From: Daphnia pulex
Lineage: Eukaryota > Arthropoda > Branchiopoda > Diplostraca > Daphniidae
Length of the DNA stretch: 64,000 nt
Assembly (NCBI RefSeq): GCF_021134715.1
Contig: NC_060026.1
Location: 14,623,001-14,687,000 of the forward strand
Direction: 5' to 3'
This document shows positions 18,272 through 28,942 of the stretch, in pieces. Position numbers and translations under genes: made by a program. The notes beneath the pieces are model-generated. The model saw only the letters and a list, made by a program, of their open reading frames with translations, was not told the origin of the DNA and made no database searches. Position 1 is the stretch's first letter; each line of letters opens with the position of its first letter.

Positions 18272-19468
18272 ATGGCACCCAACAAAGGTGAAACTAAATC
18301 ACTACTTTCCAATAAGGGTTAGTGCATGCTTTGTTTGATATCTTTGAATGTTAGTACATTACAAGATTCTAAATTCTCGATTAAAATATTTCAGTAGTTG
18401 AACCTACCAGAAGCTGCTGTTGCTCTAGGAAGATGGCAATTCTTTGTGTGTCCGTATTTGGTGTTGCTTTAAGCGCCATCAGTCTCAGCTTTTTCGCAGT
18501 GTCATCCTACCCTCTGCATGCATCTTGCCGTGTGGACTGGTAAGAACTTATAACTTGAAGGTCACATTGTTGCATAACTTCATTTTTTTTTCATATTTCA
18601 AGGACTTTTGGAAAACCATGTGATGTTGTTCAAACAGCTCTAGGTAATTAAAATTAAATATTTCTTGATTTTTAATATGTTTTATTGCTTGGTTTGATTT
18701 TACTTTAGTGAATCAAATGCAAAAATGGAACATGGATACTCAGAACTTGTGTGGCTCTGGACAAAAGTGTTTGTACCAGGTAACTGACAGAAGCAATAAG
18801 TCACTTTCACCATGTTTTATTGTTCAGTTCATTTCTTAGTTAATTTTATGTCGGTTTTTATAGTTCCTTACTTCATCCCCAACCAAAGTTACGGGAACGC
18901 ACACAACTCCGGTGAAACGGTAAGCATTTCATGTTAAAAATCATTGAAATTAAGACAGTTTCTTTCATTTTTTAAATATTTGTAGTTATGTTGATGACGT
19001 TTCGTACACTTTTACTCCCGCCGCAGACAATTCCTGTTCCGTCCAGGTAATACAGATAAATTATTTTGTTAAATTACTCATCCGTTTCATGAGAATGCTT
19101 TGAATTTTCCCAGGGCTTTTCAACATCCCAGACGTGGTACGCAGTGCTGGTAAGTTGGAAATATTCGATTCAATTGAAAGAATAACTGATATTTACGTCT
19201 GTTGTGTTTTTAGGATTATGGAACCAATTACTGTAACATCAAAAACCTTGTGGATGTAAGCAATCTGACATTTCCTATTCAATTGAATCTCTTTCGCAAT
19301 ATTTCATCATCTACTAGCAAACACAGTTCAAAGTTATGTTCAATTAATAAGGCAATAATACTTGTATTATAGGGATCCAACCTAGGAGTCAACGATTCCA
19401 AATACAGTGAGAACACTCGTGATGCCGTATGTACGCAGTATTCTTCAGCGAATTGCGAAGTCTACTAG
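18272..19468 (+). CDS. Unrecognised single-pass membrane protein with Cys-rich outer domain
   Basis: I do not recognise this family. Nine small exons (18272-18317, 18395-18539, 18603-18643, 18709-18779, 18864-18919, 18986-19046, 19114-19149, 19214-19255, 19373-19468) join in frame to 197 aa. The N-terminal 28 residues are polar and end with a CCCSRK cluster that could be palmitoylated. Residues about 30-52 (AILCVSVFGVALSAISLSFF) form one membrane segment or signal anchor. The remaining 145 residues contain about ten spaced cysteines and N-glycosylation sequons, consistent with a type II protein facing the lumen or outside. The consistent frame across eight introns makes the gene real even though its function is unknown. 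Confidence 0.82.
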
Positions 19469-19603
19469 AATGTGTCAAATTCTCTCTACTATTTCTCTTG
19501 ATAATATCATTTAAACTACATTAAGCCCATTCCTACCTACTGTACTTAGCCTTAAGATGGTGTAGTATCGATACCGGAATCATACAAGCATTGCGTAAAA
19601 CTG

Positions 19604-19609
19604 AATAAA
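19604..19609 (+). terminator. Poly(A) signal AATAAA of the membrane-protein gene
   Basis: An AATAAA lies 136 bp after the stop at 19466-19468. Confidence 0.6.
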
Positions 19610-19754
19610 AATCTACTTGAAAATGTTAATTGAATGGATAATACATCACATTGCGAAAATTTACAATCTTGCGCTTTCTAAAGGGGAAAAAGAAATTTAG
19701 TTGGATTTCTCTTTTACAGCTGCAAAATATCGAATCTCAAGCTACGCAAAAAAC

Positions 19755-19760
19755 TTTATT
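19755..19760 (-). terminator. Possible TOLLIP poly(A) signal (reverse AATAAA)
   Basis: The forward TTTATT is AATAAA on the minus strand, about 340 bp beyond the TOLLIP stop. This defines a plausible 3' UTR over 19755-20096, in which no other gene is seen. Confidence 0.5.
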
Positions 19761-20096
19761 AATTCTGGGTTGTAAGGGAAAGTTAGCCAACATGTATTTT
19801 TCATAAACTTACGCCACAGTGAGGATATATTAGGGGAATTTAGAAATCTAGACATGGAAGAAATACCATGTGATAATACACAAAAATTAACTGGAATAGC
19901 CTTTTCAATCAGATAAATGACTAGCCACTGTGAAAAGTTGAAAATAGAAATTTCCTTTGCAAACAGCTATTTGTTAATTTAAAAAAATATTATGAATAGT
20001 AATAAGGAACTCATTCCATGTTAAAAGTAATGTAACGAATAAGCGATGTTGAACAAAAATAATTAACCTTCGTCCCCGGCAGTCTAAAAAAATTAA

Positions 20097-21715
20097 TTAC
20101 TGTTCAGAAATCTGAAGAAGACTATCGACGATTGCTTCACGACGCCCATCACATGCGTCAATGACGCTCTGAACTACTTGAGGGTCAAGCGTCGGGAACA
20201 TGCTCATAATTTCTTTAATTTCCTGCAATTCGCAGTTTAATGAAGAAATTTCAGTACAATCTCAGTATTAAAAAATAAAAATTGTAAATTACCTCTTGAG
20301 TAAGTGGTTTCGGGCGGGAAGCGACGGGAAGATTTCCTTGGGGAGTCACCAAAGCTGGATTGGCTGTGTTGTAAATGGGCATTTGGACACAGGAAGGAGC
20401 ATAGCCGGGCATGACCATCATAGGAGTTGCTATTGGTGTTTGCCCAACCGGAACAACTGTGGAATTCACTAGTGGATAACCGCCGTACGCTGGAGCCATG
20501 GCGAATCCCATAGTCCCCGGTGCAATCAGCTGTGGGGCGGCAATCGGCTAAAGGAAAAGAAGCCGCGCGTCACAAAACCCCAAAAAATAACTGAAGGGCA
20601 AATGAAAAGAAATTTTTACCAGGAGTGTAAAAATCATGTGAATAGACCCTTCTTTATGTTCGCCTTGTTTGCCGCTTAATTGCAGCCACTGGTCGGCGGA
20701 TTCTCCGCGAAAAACAATTTCCGGAATAGGAATCTGGCCGTAGGCAATCAGTTCATCCATTGTTAATGCGCACTCGTCGTAGACTTCAATACTAATGCTT
20801 TTCACTCCAGTCGGTAGATAACTATTGGCAAATTAAATACGTCATTTTAGTAATGAAAATGACTCAGCATAAAGTTTTTATAGATTGTTTATATACCTTT
20901 GGATGCGCTTATTCCAGCGAGGGGTTCTGCCACCGCTTGGACAAGCAGGGGTTTCGTAGATTGTGTGGCCAATGCGAACACGGACATAAGGATCCATTCG
21001 AGTTACTCCGTAGTTCTTAACAAATGAAGCCTGAAATGATCAAATGTCGTGAAATTTAATGTTGACTTCATTTTGGCTTTAGATGATTTGATTTTACCTC
21101 AACAATGGTGATGATTAGTTGACCGGCATAGCTTTGGTTGACATACTGAATATTTGCAACACGCTGCTGCTGGTGAAGTTGGATAGCCAGTTCTCTATCA
21201 ATACGTTCTTGGTGAGATGGATTACTACCCTGGAGACTGTCAGGTCTTAGAAAATCATCAGGTAGATTTCCCAGCACAGCCTTTGGTAAAGAGGAAAAAA
21301 TATATGGTATCGTAAACAATGAGGAAATAAACTAAGGCTTTGTTGTAACTTGTAAGAAGCTCTACAATGCCAGTCAAAGTATTGTGTTTTGAGAATTTGC
21401 ATTAGTTTCTTTTCGATCAATTCATCCAATACAGGTGTAAAATGATATGAAATGTTACATTGAACCCTGATTGATTGTTAAATAATTCAGTACTTGGAAA
21501 AAGAAATTGTGTGGGTTGTGGTAAGAAATCAATAGAGATGAGTCATTTCACACGAAAGTATACTAATCAACGTAGTTGCGCAAGGTGAATGACTATGCAG
21601 TGCTATACTTTTATACGGCCTAAATAAAGAAATGAGTTGTGGTTACCGTGCGTTGACGATATCTACTTTGTCCAGCATTAGAATCTGATGGAACACCAGA
21701 ACCAGCACTTGCCAT
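20097..21715 (-). CDS. TOLLIP: Toll-interacting protein (TOLLIP)
   Basis: TOLLIP is an endosomal adaptor that binds ubiquitin and phosphoinositides and works in receptor sorting and autophagy. Six exons (21647-21715, 21098-21280, 20897-21030, 20620-20821, 20293-20547, 20097-20222) give 322 aa against 274 in human. The order is a short Ser-rich N-terminus, the Tom1-binding region ([12 protein letters not shown]), a C2 domain ([44 protein letters not shown]), a Pro/Met-rich linker, and a C-terminal CUE domain ([20 protein letters not shown]; last residues SLLQISEQ). The linker is longer than in vertebrates. The start ATG at 21715 precedes a 23-residue exon that joins in phase 0. Confidence 0.95.
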
Positions 21716-22111
21716 TTTCAAGAAAATAATTACGTTTCCAAACTTTTGTGTCAAGAGACTGTCTTCCACGGATACAGCAGTACACAGCAGTCGTCAACTT
21801 GTCAGTACTGTCTGCCTGTACATGTAAGTAAAAATTGTCATTGCCAGATGGCGTAATGATCTGATTTCTCCTATCTCAATTCAAACACATTTCATTAATG
21901 CTATCTTTCAAATCAAAAATGAACCCCGGAAAAACAAGAAAAAATTGTCTGTATTTCTTTCAGATCCAACAAAAAATTATTCAGCTTCTTAGTGATAAGC
22001 CGGACTTAACGATCGAGCAAACAGATATCAAAGTTTATGCATTGACTAGTTATTGACCAGTCACAAGGACAAAGTACACAAACATGAATTTTCATATCTC
22101 AGTAGGAAGAT
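21716..22111. other. Intergenic region, TOLLIP promoter side
   Basis: This lies between the TOLLIP start and the THAP gene stop, both on the minus strand. No coding signal is seen. It presumably contains the TOLLIP promoter and the THAP gene 3' UTR. Confidence 0.4.
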
Positions 22112-23945
22112 CTAGTCTTTAGTTTTTACCCGTTTATTCGTTGCTGCGTTAGTTGTTTCTCCTTGCACTTGCACGATTTTCTCTCGCATCGATCTAACTT
22201 CAGTTTCTTTTTCCTGAAAAAATTGATTTATTACATTAATGCCCCAATAAGTGATGCCAGTGATTATTGATTGAGTCGAACCATTAATCGAGATTCCGTT
22301 CTTCTCAATTTCTGTTTCAAAATCCTAATTTCCTTTTGGGTTTCCTGCTTCGACTTCACCAATTCCTCGTTGCTCAAATACTTGTTAACAACATATTTCT
22401 TTTTCGCCAATGACGTTGAAGGATTTTCTCCTTGTTGGAAGTAACGAAGAAGAAGAGTTTGTTTAAAGGAAAAACACGATCCGCATAATCCTTGAACTTG
22501 TCGAGAATCAGGAAATACGGAACACCTGAATCAAGTTTTAAAAAATATTATAATTAATTTAACGGTGCCAGGAAGTTGGAGGACATAATAAAATAGTCTT
22601 TAGAATAATAGATACACTTACGCGGTGGAATGCCAAAAACCATTTTTTAGGATTCCGAAATCCGTCGAGCAATCCTTGACGAAATGGCACGGGACATCGT
22701 CAATTCCGGTACATAACGGCAATGCGTCAAAAATTTTTAGAGTCTCGTTGAGACTGTTGACGGTTTCAAAGTTCCGATACAAACCACACGGAAGTTCTTT
22801 GTCGAGCGGTAGCGCATCTTGATAAACAAAAAAACTAATCGATTTTGCCTTAACGTCAATTTTGACACCTTTCCGGATAACCACAACTTCTTCTTTGACT
22901 ATAGCTTCGCAACAAAACAAGATCTGTTCTGCACCTCGCATCGAGTACCAATTTTCACCCGGCAGTTTTATGGAATTTGGAATCATCACAAAGACACCCA
23001 CCTTAAAAAATAAACACATTAAGATATAGTTGCATAACAATTAAACGCAATGTCAAGTTAGGAGAGGAATTATAAAGTTAACTTACGATTGGACCGTCGA
23101 CAGGTGTTGGCGTGGTACCGCCAACCGCGACATTAAACTGACTGACACTGGAAGCGGAAATGCCTTCTACGTCGCAACATCCTAGGTGGGTGTTGCCTGA
23201 AGTAGTAGTCTTTTGTTCAAGACTTCTTTTTATCACAGTACTCGACGAATCCATGGAAATTTCAGCTTCGGAGGTAGTTTTATGTCCGTTATTCATCTCG
23301 TGCGGTTGATAGAGTATCGGAGGATTTATTTCAATAGACGACTGCTTAAAATTATGTTGGTTTTGCAAAGTACTGTAAGGCAGCAATTGTTGTACTGGAA
23401 CCTTTCATGGTAAACACAAAATGTATTAATCATGTTGAAGAAAGGAAAAAGTTTATGTCAAACCTCAGAGTTATTGTTATTAATTGCCATGGTTGAAGAA
23501 TCCATTTCGAATGAAGCTGAATCAGTACCACACTCTTTAGTACTTAAACTAGCATCTTGTAGTTGTAGTCCACCCTTCAATAATCGAGAAACTCCAAAAG
23601 ATAAACTGTTATCTAATCAAACAGAACTTTAAAATAATTATAAATTGATGCATATGTTTTCAGGGTCATACCATTGAATATACTGGGCACTGAGTTGGGT
23701 GCCAAACTCCACTTCATTCTAGGAACAGACACAGATTTACCATTGATTACATAAATGTCTTCTTTGATAACATCTGTTTCTGCAAAGTGATTATAGCACA
23801 AAGGCAAATTTTTGTTGACTTTCAACAGCTCTTCACAACCTGGGATCTGTTTTTTCCATTCTTCTTCAATGGCAGGATTATTAGATGGAATGGTAAATAT
23901 GCCTTTTGCATAATACACGCCGCAATAGCAGCACATAATCTTCAT
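22112..23945 (-). CDS. THAP-domain zinc-finger protein
   Basis: A putative DNA-binding protein related to P-element-type transposase DNA-binding domains. Exons 23672-23945, 23464-23612, 23087-23401, 22622-23001, 22282-22525 and 22112-22213 give about 487 aa. Residues 1-90 form a THAP domain: the C2CH pattern appears as CCYCGVYYAKG, then C and H in LPLCYNHFAETD, ending in the AVPTIF-like SVPSIF. A Ser/Thr-rich middle follows. Near residue 370 comes NGFWHSTACSVFPD with a CGSC pair, probably a second zinc site. The C-terminus (about 395-487) is Lys/Glu/Arg-rich, a likely coiled coil. No transposase RNase H domain is visible, so this looks like a host gene. The neighbour on the left is TOLLIP and on the right a hAT-derived gene. 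Confidence 0.75.
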
Positions 23946-24383
23946 CTTGATCTATTTTTTATACAACATAAATCATGTGATTTTCATTGAGACACATGTG
24001 AACACGACGTCCCCCACGTTTGTAATTTGAATAAGAGCCGACGACGTTACTTGGTCTCAAGGTTGCCATGGTTTTTTCCCGCATTCCATAATTCCGCTGT
24101 TTTCATAATTTTTCACGATTATGCGTTCCACTTACACAGAATCCTAATTCCAGTCCAGTGGCAAAGAAATAATCTTTAACAAAATTAATAATATATGGAT
24201 AGTTGGATACTAGCTGGCCCGACGATAAATTTAATTTTTTAATAAATATTCATATTCGACAAAGTGTAATTATTAAAAAGTGTATTTGTTATCTTAGTTT
24301 CATTTACGAAAGAATCTTCAGAGAATTCTTAAGTTTCAAAAAATCCGAGTTATCTTATCGAAAAAATTACAAAATTCTTGATC
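23946..24383. other. Short intergenic region between THAP and hAT-like genes
   Basis: No coding exon is seen. It would hold the THAP gene promoter and the 3' UTR of the hAT-like gene. CAGTGGC at 24156-24162 resembles a hAT terminus but has no visible partner. Confidence 0.35.
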
Positions 24384-27300
24384 TTAATCGCCTTCCAGTT
24401 TCAGCGTCACGTGAAACTTTTCATCCAAGAATCCTCCAACATCCTTTGCTCCCACCAATCCAATTTTATACCACGAACGTAAACATATAAGAGCTTCAAC
24501 GATCTCGGGATTTAAATTCGAATCTGGAATTCCGAAAACATCTTTGCCCAAGATGAAGGCCCTTTCGCTAGCTGCACTTGTCGCTGGAATGCCGAGAATC
24601 TCTTTAGCCATACGAGCCAATCGAGGCCATCGACAAGACCGGTTGGCCCAGTAAGTGAAAACTGCAGAGGGATCACAGTCCACCGGTTCCGTTCTTTCCA
24701 TCTCGTATTGTTCCAATTCATCCATTTCAAGCTTCACCACTGGACTATTTTTTGATAGAACCTTGGAAATATAGCTTTCATTAAATGCGGGTCTCTTGCC
24801 AGTGACGGTTTTGCTATTCGCGGGTTCAATAACTGGAGTCTCTCTATAATTCTTCCAAACAGATTGTATCCTAAAAATCAAATACTTGGTTACTCGATAT
24901 AGCGATAAGGATGACACAAAATTTATATAACTCACGCTGGCTTAACTCTGCTTGTGATCAGTTTCTTATCCATAGCTTGAAGTGCATCTTGCGATTCTTC
25001 ACCACAATTCCAACCATTTTCGATGAAATATTGCATCTTAAGTCTCGGGTCCATAAAAGTTGCCGCCATAACAACAGGAGATGACTTATCGTAATAGGAA
25101 GCCAATTTCTGAAGGCCAGCGGCAGCTCCCTTTACGATCAACGAATGAGTGATCGATTCGTGACGGCCTTTTGAAACGTCTTCCAATATCACCAACAACC
25201 GATTGTACATTGGTACAACAAGCGATAAAGTAGGAAATCCACTTCCTTCAATATACTTGGTAATTGTGGCAAATTCTTCCAAAAATTCAAGCACTTGATC
25301 CAAGTTCTCCCAGTCTTCTTTGTACATTTCATTTCTTTGCAGATCTGCCTCTTTAGCGATTTCATCAATGGCCGGTCTCAGCTTCACAGCACGTCTGAGG
25401 AAGTAATAAGTTGAACTCCATTGCGATGTGTGATCCAAAATTGGGAGAAGATCGCGAGCAATAACCGAACCTTCGGGGAACGCCATTTCTTCTTCTTCTT
25501 CTTGATATCCTTCGTCGTGTAATCCACATGATTCTAGGACATTCTTAAATTTCTGAATCCTTCGATGCGAAGCTCGGATTGAATTGATGAGATCGCGAAG
25601 CTGTTGATGGGAAATACAAAATTGTCAATATAAAATTTAAATTCAAACGGATTTTTCTGCTTCACTTTTTGGAGAAGTATAGATACAGTCCCAAGAATGG
25701 TTTGCACGCAGATGTTCATGACATACGCGAAACATCTAACCCACAAGCCTTTATCGAAAGGTTGTGAACTGCCCTTGGTCAGGGAGACTATGTGGTCAAT
25801 GAAGGTTTCATCGGAAGTCGCATTATCTGTTGTTATAGATAACATCTGGGGGTGAACCGGTGAAGGAAGGAATATAGTTAGAATGATTCACTGTAAAATA
25901 AATCGTAATAAAGATAAACAATACGTACTTGTTCTTGGAGTTCAAAGGACTTGATCGTTTCAAAAAAGGTATCGCCAAAATTTGAGCCGGAACGCTCGCC
26001 TATAATTTGCTTGAATCCTATTATGGCATCAATCGGTTTAAATTGTTTAGTGAGCAAGGAAACTGTGATGCCCATAAATGCCAAGTTGTTTGACGTGATC
26101 TTGAGGTCCGTTGTTAAGGCTACGTTGATTCCTTTTAGAATTGTAAAGACTTTCTCTCTTGTTTCCAAGAAAGTTGACATAAGTTTATCTATCACTGCAG
26201 CTCTGTCCATTGGCTCGTACAATGGTTGCAGACAGGAAATTAAGTCACGAAATGCAGGTTCCTCTCCCATGGAAAGTGATTCGTTGCCTGATACAATGAA
26301 TTCAAGAAAATCTCTGTCCGCTTTTTCACGGTCAAACTTCAAAAACAAAAAAATTCATGTCAAATATTTGCTAAGGTACTTATGGTACAGAATAAAGATA
26401 GCCTACTTTGAACGGCGGAGCCGATTTTTTAGAGTTAGTCGGACTGCATGGGGTTGGAGTATTCTTAATTTTGTTATTATGCATGTTCATCAAATGCCTC
26501 GAGATGACACCTGTGCCATTTCTAAGAAATGTCTTTTTACAATACATACACTTGTACCTATCAGGTTGACCTTTAACTTGAATCAAGGTAGTGTATTTCC
26601 AAATCCATGACTTTTGTTTCCTCACTTTCATGTGTGTCACACTCTCAGAATGTGGGATATCTGTAAATATGTTAACAATATACAAAATTATGATTATAAA
26701 AATTACTAGAAAGAAAGGATAATTAGTACCTTCTGTTTGAGCTGAACTTGACTGATCGGTAAATTCTGTAGAAAGAATTTGAAGTGCATCATCATCACTT
26801 GTGTGCTTCTGCAAACTTTTTTTTTTGTTGCTGTAGGATTTAGGCACAGCTGGACGTTTAAATGATGATTGCTTGCCATTCTTGAGTTAAAATATGTTAG
26901 TCAAGGCAGTTGCGGTACAGAATAAAGACAGTTCAAACCTACTTTGAATGGTGAGACCAACTTTCCAGAGTTAATCATGGTGCATTGAGTATTCTTCATT
27001 TTATCAGAATGTTTGTTGATCAAATGCCTTGAAATGGGACTTGTACCATTTCTAACAAATGTCTTTTCACAATACATACACTTGTACTTTTCAGGTTGAC
27101 CTTTCACTTGAATCAAGTTTGTATGTTTCCAAATCCATGAATAGCACCGTTTCTTTCCTTTCTTGAAAGTCTCACTCTTGGGTTGTGTGCTATCTGTTAG
27201 TACATTGACAACAATAAACAACATTATAATTTAATAGATTAATGAAAGAAAGAATATTAATACTTTCTGTTTGAGCTGGACTTGACTCATTGGTACTCTC

Positions 27301-27477
27301 TGCTAGATAAAGTATAAGTGGATCGTCATCAATAATCTCACCATCAGTTTCAACGGTTTCAACAGTAATGTTTAGCGGCCATGTGCCAGCGGCATCGTCT
27401 ATATCACAGGATTCAGGCAGACTTGGACGTTTAAAGGATGATTGCTGGTCATTTTCAGTCGACTCACGTTTAGACAT
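24384..27477 (-). CDS. hAT-transposase-derived protein with two BED fingers (ZBED-like)
   Basis: Eight exons (27264-27477, 26943-27193, 26730-26880, 26407-26660, 25929-26336, 25666-25845, 24936-25600, 24384-24870) join in frame to about 869 aa. Two BED zinc fingers are visible, each with WIWK, CMYC and an H..H pair (SRHLINKH; SRHLMNMH). The RNase H-like hAT core follows: ALTTDLKITSNN (first Asp), SITTDNATSDE (second Asp), then QWSSTYYFLRR. The C-terminus is a hAT dimerisation domain (YWANRSCRWPRLARMAKEIL, SAASERAF). Several family residues are altered: Trp to Lys in the first Asp motif, His to Tyr in RCFAYVMN, and Arg to Gln before WSSTY. Many introns, altered core residues and no flanking terminal repeats suggest a domesticated gene. 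An intron-bearing degraded transposon remains possible. Confidence 0.78.
26407..27477 (-). repeat. Tandem duplication of linker-plus-BED exon pair
   Basis: Exons 1-2 (27264-27477, 26943-27193) and exons 3-4 (26730-26880, 26407-26660) of the hAT-like gene are paralogous. Both linker exons carry QSSFKRP and an SSxAQTE end in the same intron phase (phase 1). Both BED exons share LIQVKGQP, YKCMYC and FxRNGT and end with the same PFK followed by GTAGG. The module including its intron was therefore duplicated in tandem. Confidence 0.8.
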
Positions 27478-27919
27478 AATCTAGCCTGTTTTGTTTTGAA
27501 GCTACGGCACGTGTAGGACCGGTGCAATAGACCTGCTCAATTTGATGGAGCACTGCAATTTCTTGAGCTATTGGCTTAGCCGTAGCCTAGCGTATGAGCT
27601 ACGAGCCTTTTTGTTGACTACTAGATGTCGAAGCTTTTAAGGGTCAGACCCGTCCAACAAAAAAATTGTCTTGACGTTCACCATTTTTCGGGATAACATG
27701 ACCCGGGCCACAACCCTCTGTGGGGGATGAAAATAGCCATTGATATGTACATGATTAAAATTTAATAGCACGCAGGTTTCAAATAATAACGAGCAAAATA
27801 TAATAACGTTAAGAATTTTCAATCTCTTGAGACTTAAACAGGTCACCGTTTCGAAACCGAATATATTTTTGTAGTCGAATTTGTCAACACGAGATGGCGG
27901 GTTTTTGACGTTTGAGCTA
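27478..27919. other. hAT-like gene upstream region, left half of a divergent promoter
   Basis: No coding exon is seen. Together with 28882-28942 this was probably one intergenic interval of about 512 bp (allowing for the duplicated 9 bp) before the inverted-repeat element inserted. Confidence 0.4.
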
Positions 27920-27928
27920 GTAAACACT
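27920..27928. repeat. Left 9-bp target-site duplication
   Basis: GTAAACACT, identical to 28873-28881 on the far side of the element. Confidence 0.93.
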
Positions 27929-28872
27929 GGGCGTCCCTAAACTGCGAAAGCGAAACGCGAAACGCGAAACGCCTAAAATGCGGAAAAGCTGTGCGAAACG
28001 GACCAAAATTTTGGGACCGTTTCGCGGGACCAAATGCCGGAGGGCATACTAAAGAGCGAAACATCTTGCGAAACAAAAAGTTTTCCTTTTCTCCACAGAG
28101 GTCCAAATTGACGGAGATTGCCGCCATTTTTCATTGTCTCCCGCTATGATGAGGCATTAAAGGAGGAAGGGGGGCAATCAAATTCGATTTCTTCGCCACT
28201 ACCCCTGTATGTTTTAATGCGCATTTTACGATTATTAAACTAATGAAAGACATAGAGCAGCGTGTTATGGTGATATTTTTAAATAATAAAATATTAGGTA
28301 ATGGCCCAGGGATTATACATTACATTAAATAATTTAAATCAACCAGTAGGTACGTGCACAAAGAAATAATCGGTCATAACAGTATGAGTGCCTTATATCA
28401 AGCTAAAAATCAAAGCTACCATGTTCCAAATAAAGCTAAAATTTAATCAGCTAAAACTTTCCTTAAAATTAAGAATGATAGGTCTGATTGATACTGATAG
28501 CCTACATGGAAACGAGAAGTTCCATTAATTTTTTTATACCAATCTTTTAATTTAAAACACCTGTTGCATATTGCATTCAAGGTATTCCGTATTCATGGTC
28601 AACACACAAATAGACCAGCCATAAAGTGCGCGAAACTCGAAGTCTCGAAAATTTGAAACTCTTAACAATTTGTTTGTTGACGGCGTCCATTGTCGTCTGC
28701 TACCAAGACGTTTACACTGCGACGTTTCGCTCACACCGATTTCGCAGTTTAGTACGGACCCAAAGACTAAAATGCGAAACAGGGTCCCAACTTTTGGGTC
28801 CGTTTCGCACAGCTGTTTCGCCTTTTAGGCGTTTCGCGTTTCGCGTTTCGCTTTCGCAGTTTAGGGACGCCC
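27929..28872. mobile_element. Non-autonomous TIR DNA transposon (Mutator- or Merlin-like MITE)
   Basis: This is a 944-bp element with terminal inverted repeats. The first 50 bases at the left end are identical to the reverse complement of the right end, and similarity continues to about 90 bp (27929-28018 and 28783-28872). Both ends begin GGGCGTCCCTAAACTGCG. A perfect 9-bp duplication, GTAAACACT, flanks it (27920-27928 and 28873-28881). Many GCGAAAC/GTTTCGC repeats occur inside both arms, as expected for subterminal transposase-binding sites. No transposase ORF is present. A 9-bp duplication with long terminal repeats fits Mutator-like elements; GG-starting Merlin elements (8-9 bp) are the alternative. 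Perfect duplication and near-identical ends indicate a recent insertion. Confidence 0.93.
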
Positions 28873-28881
28873 GTAAACACT
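28873..28881. repeat. Right 9-bp target-site duplication
   Basis: GTAAACACT, the same orientation as the left copy. The ATG7 start codon is only 61 bp further on. Confidence 0.93.
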
Positions 28882-28893
28882 AAACAAGAACGG

Positions 28894-28926
28894 ATGCAAA
28901 TTCCAGAAGTTTTGATTTGGAAGTGA
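28894..28926 (+). promoter_or_regulatory. Possible uORF in the ATG7 leader
   Basis: ATG followed by nine codons and TGA lies 16 bp upstream of the ATG7 start. It matters only if transcription begins upstream of 28894, which the sequence does not prove. Confidence 0.3.
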
Positions 28927-28942
28927 AACAAAAGGCGGAAAC

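Noticed and set aside
24156-24162. CAGTGGC as a possible terminus of the hAT-derived gene
   Set aside because: No GCCACTG partner or 8-bp duplication was found on the far side (27480-27928), so a seven-base match is probably chance.
27929-28872. The inverted-repeat element read as a CRISPR-like or satellite array because of GCGAAAC repeats
   Set aside because: Repeats are confined to mirrored arms of an element with target duplications; there are no regular spacers.
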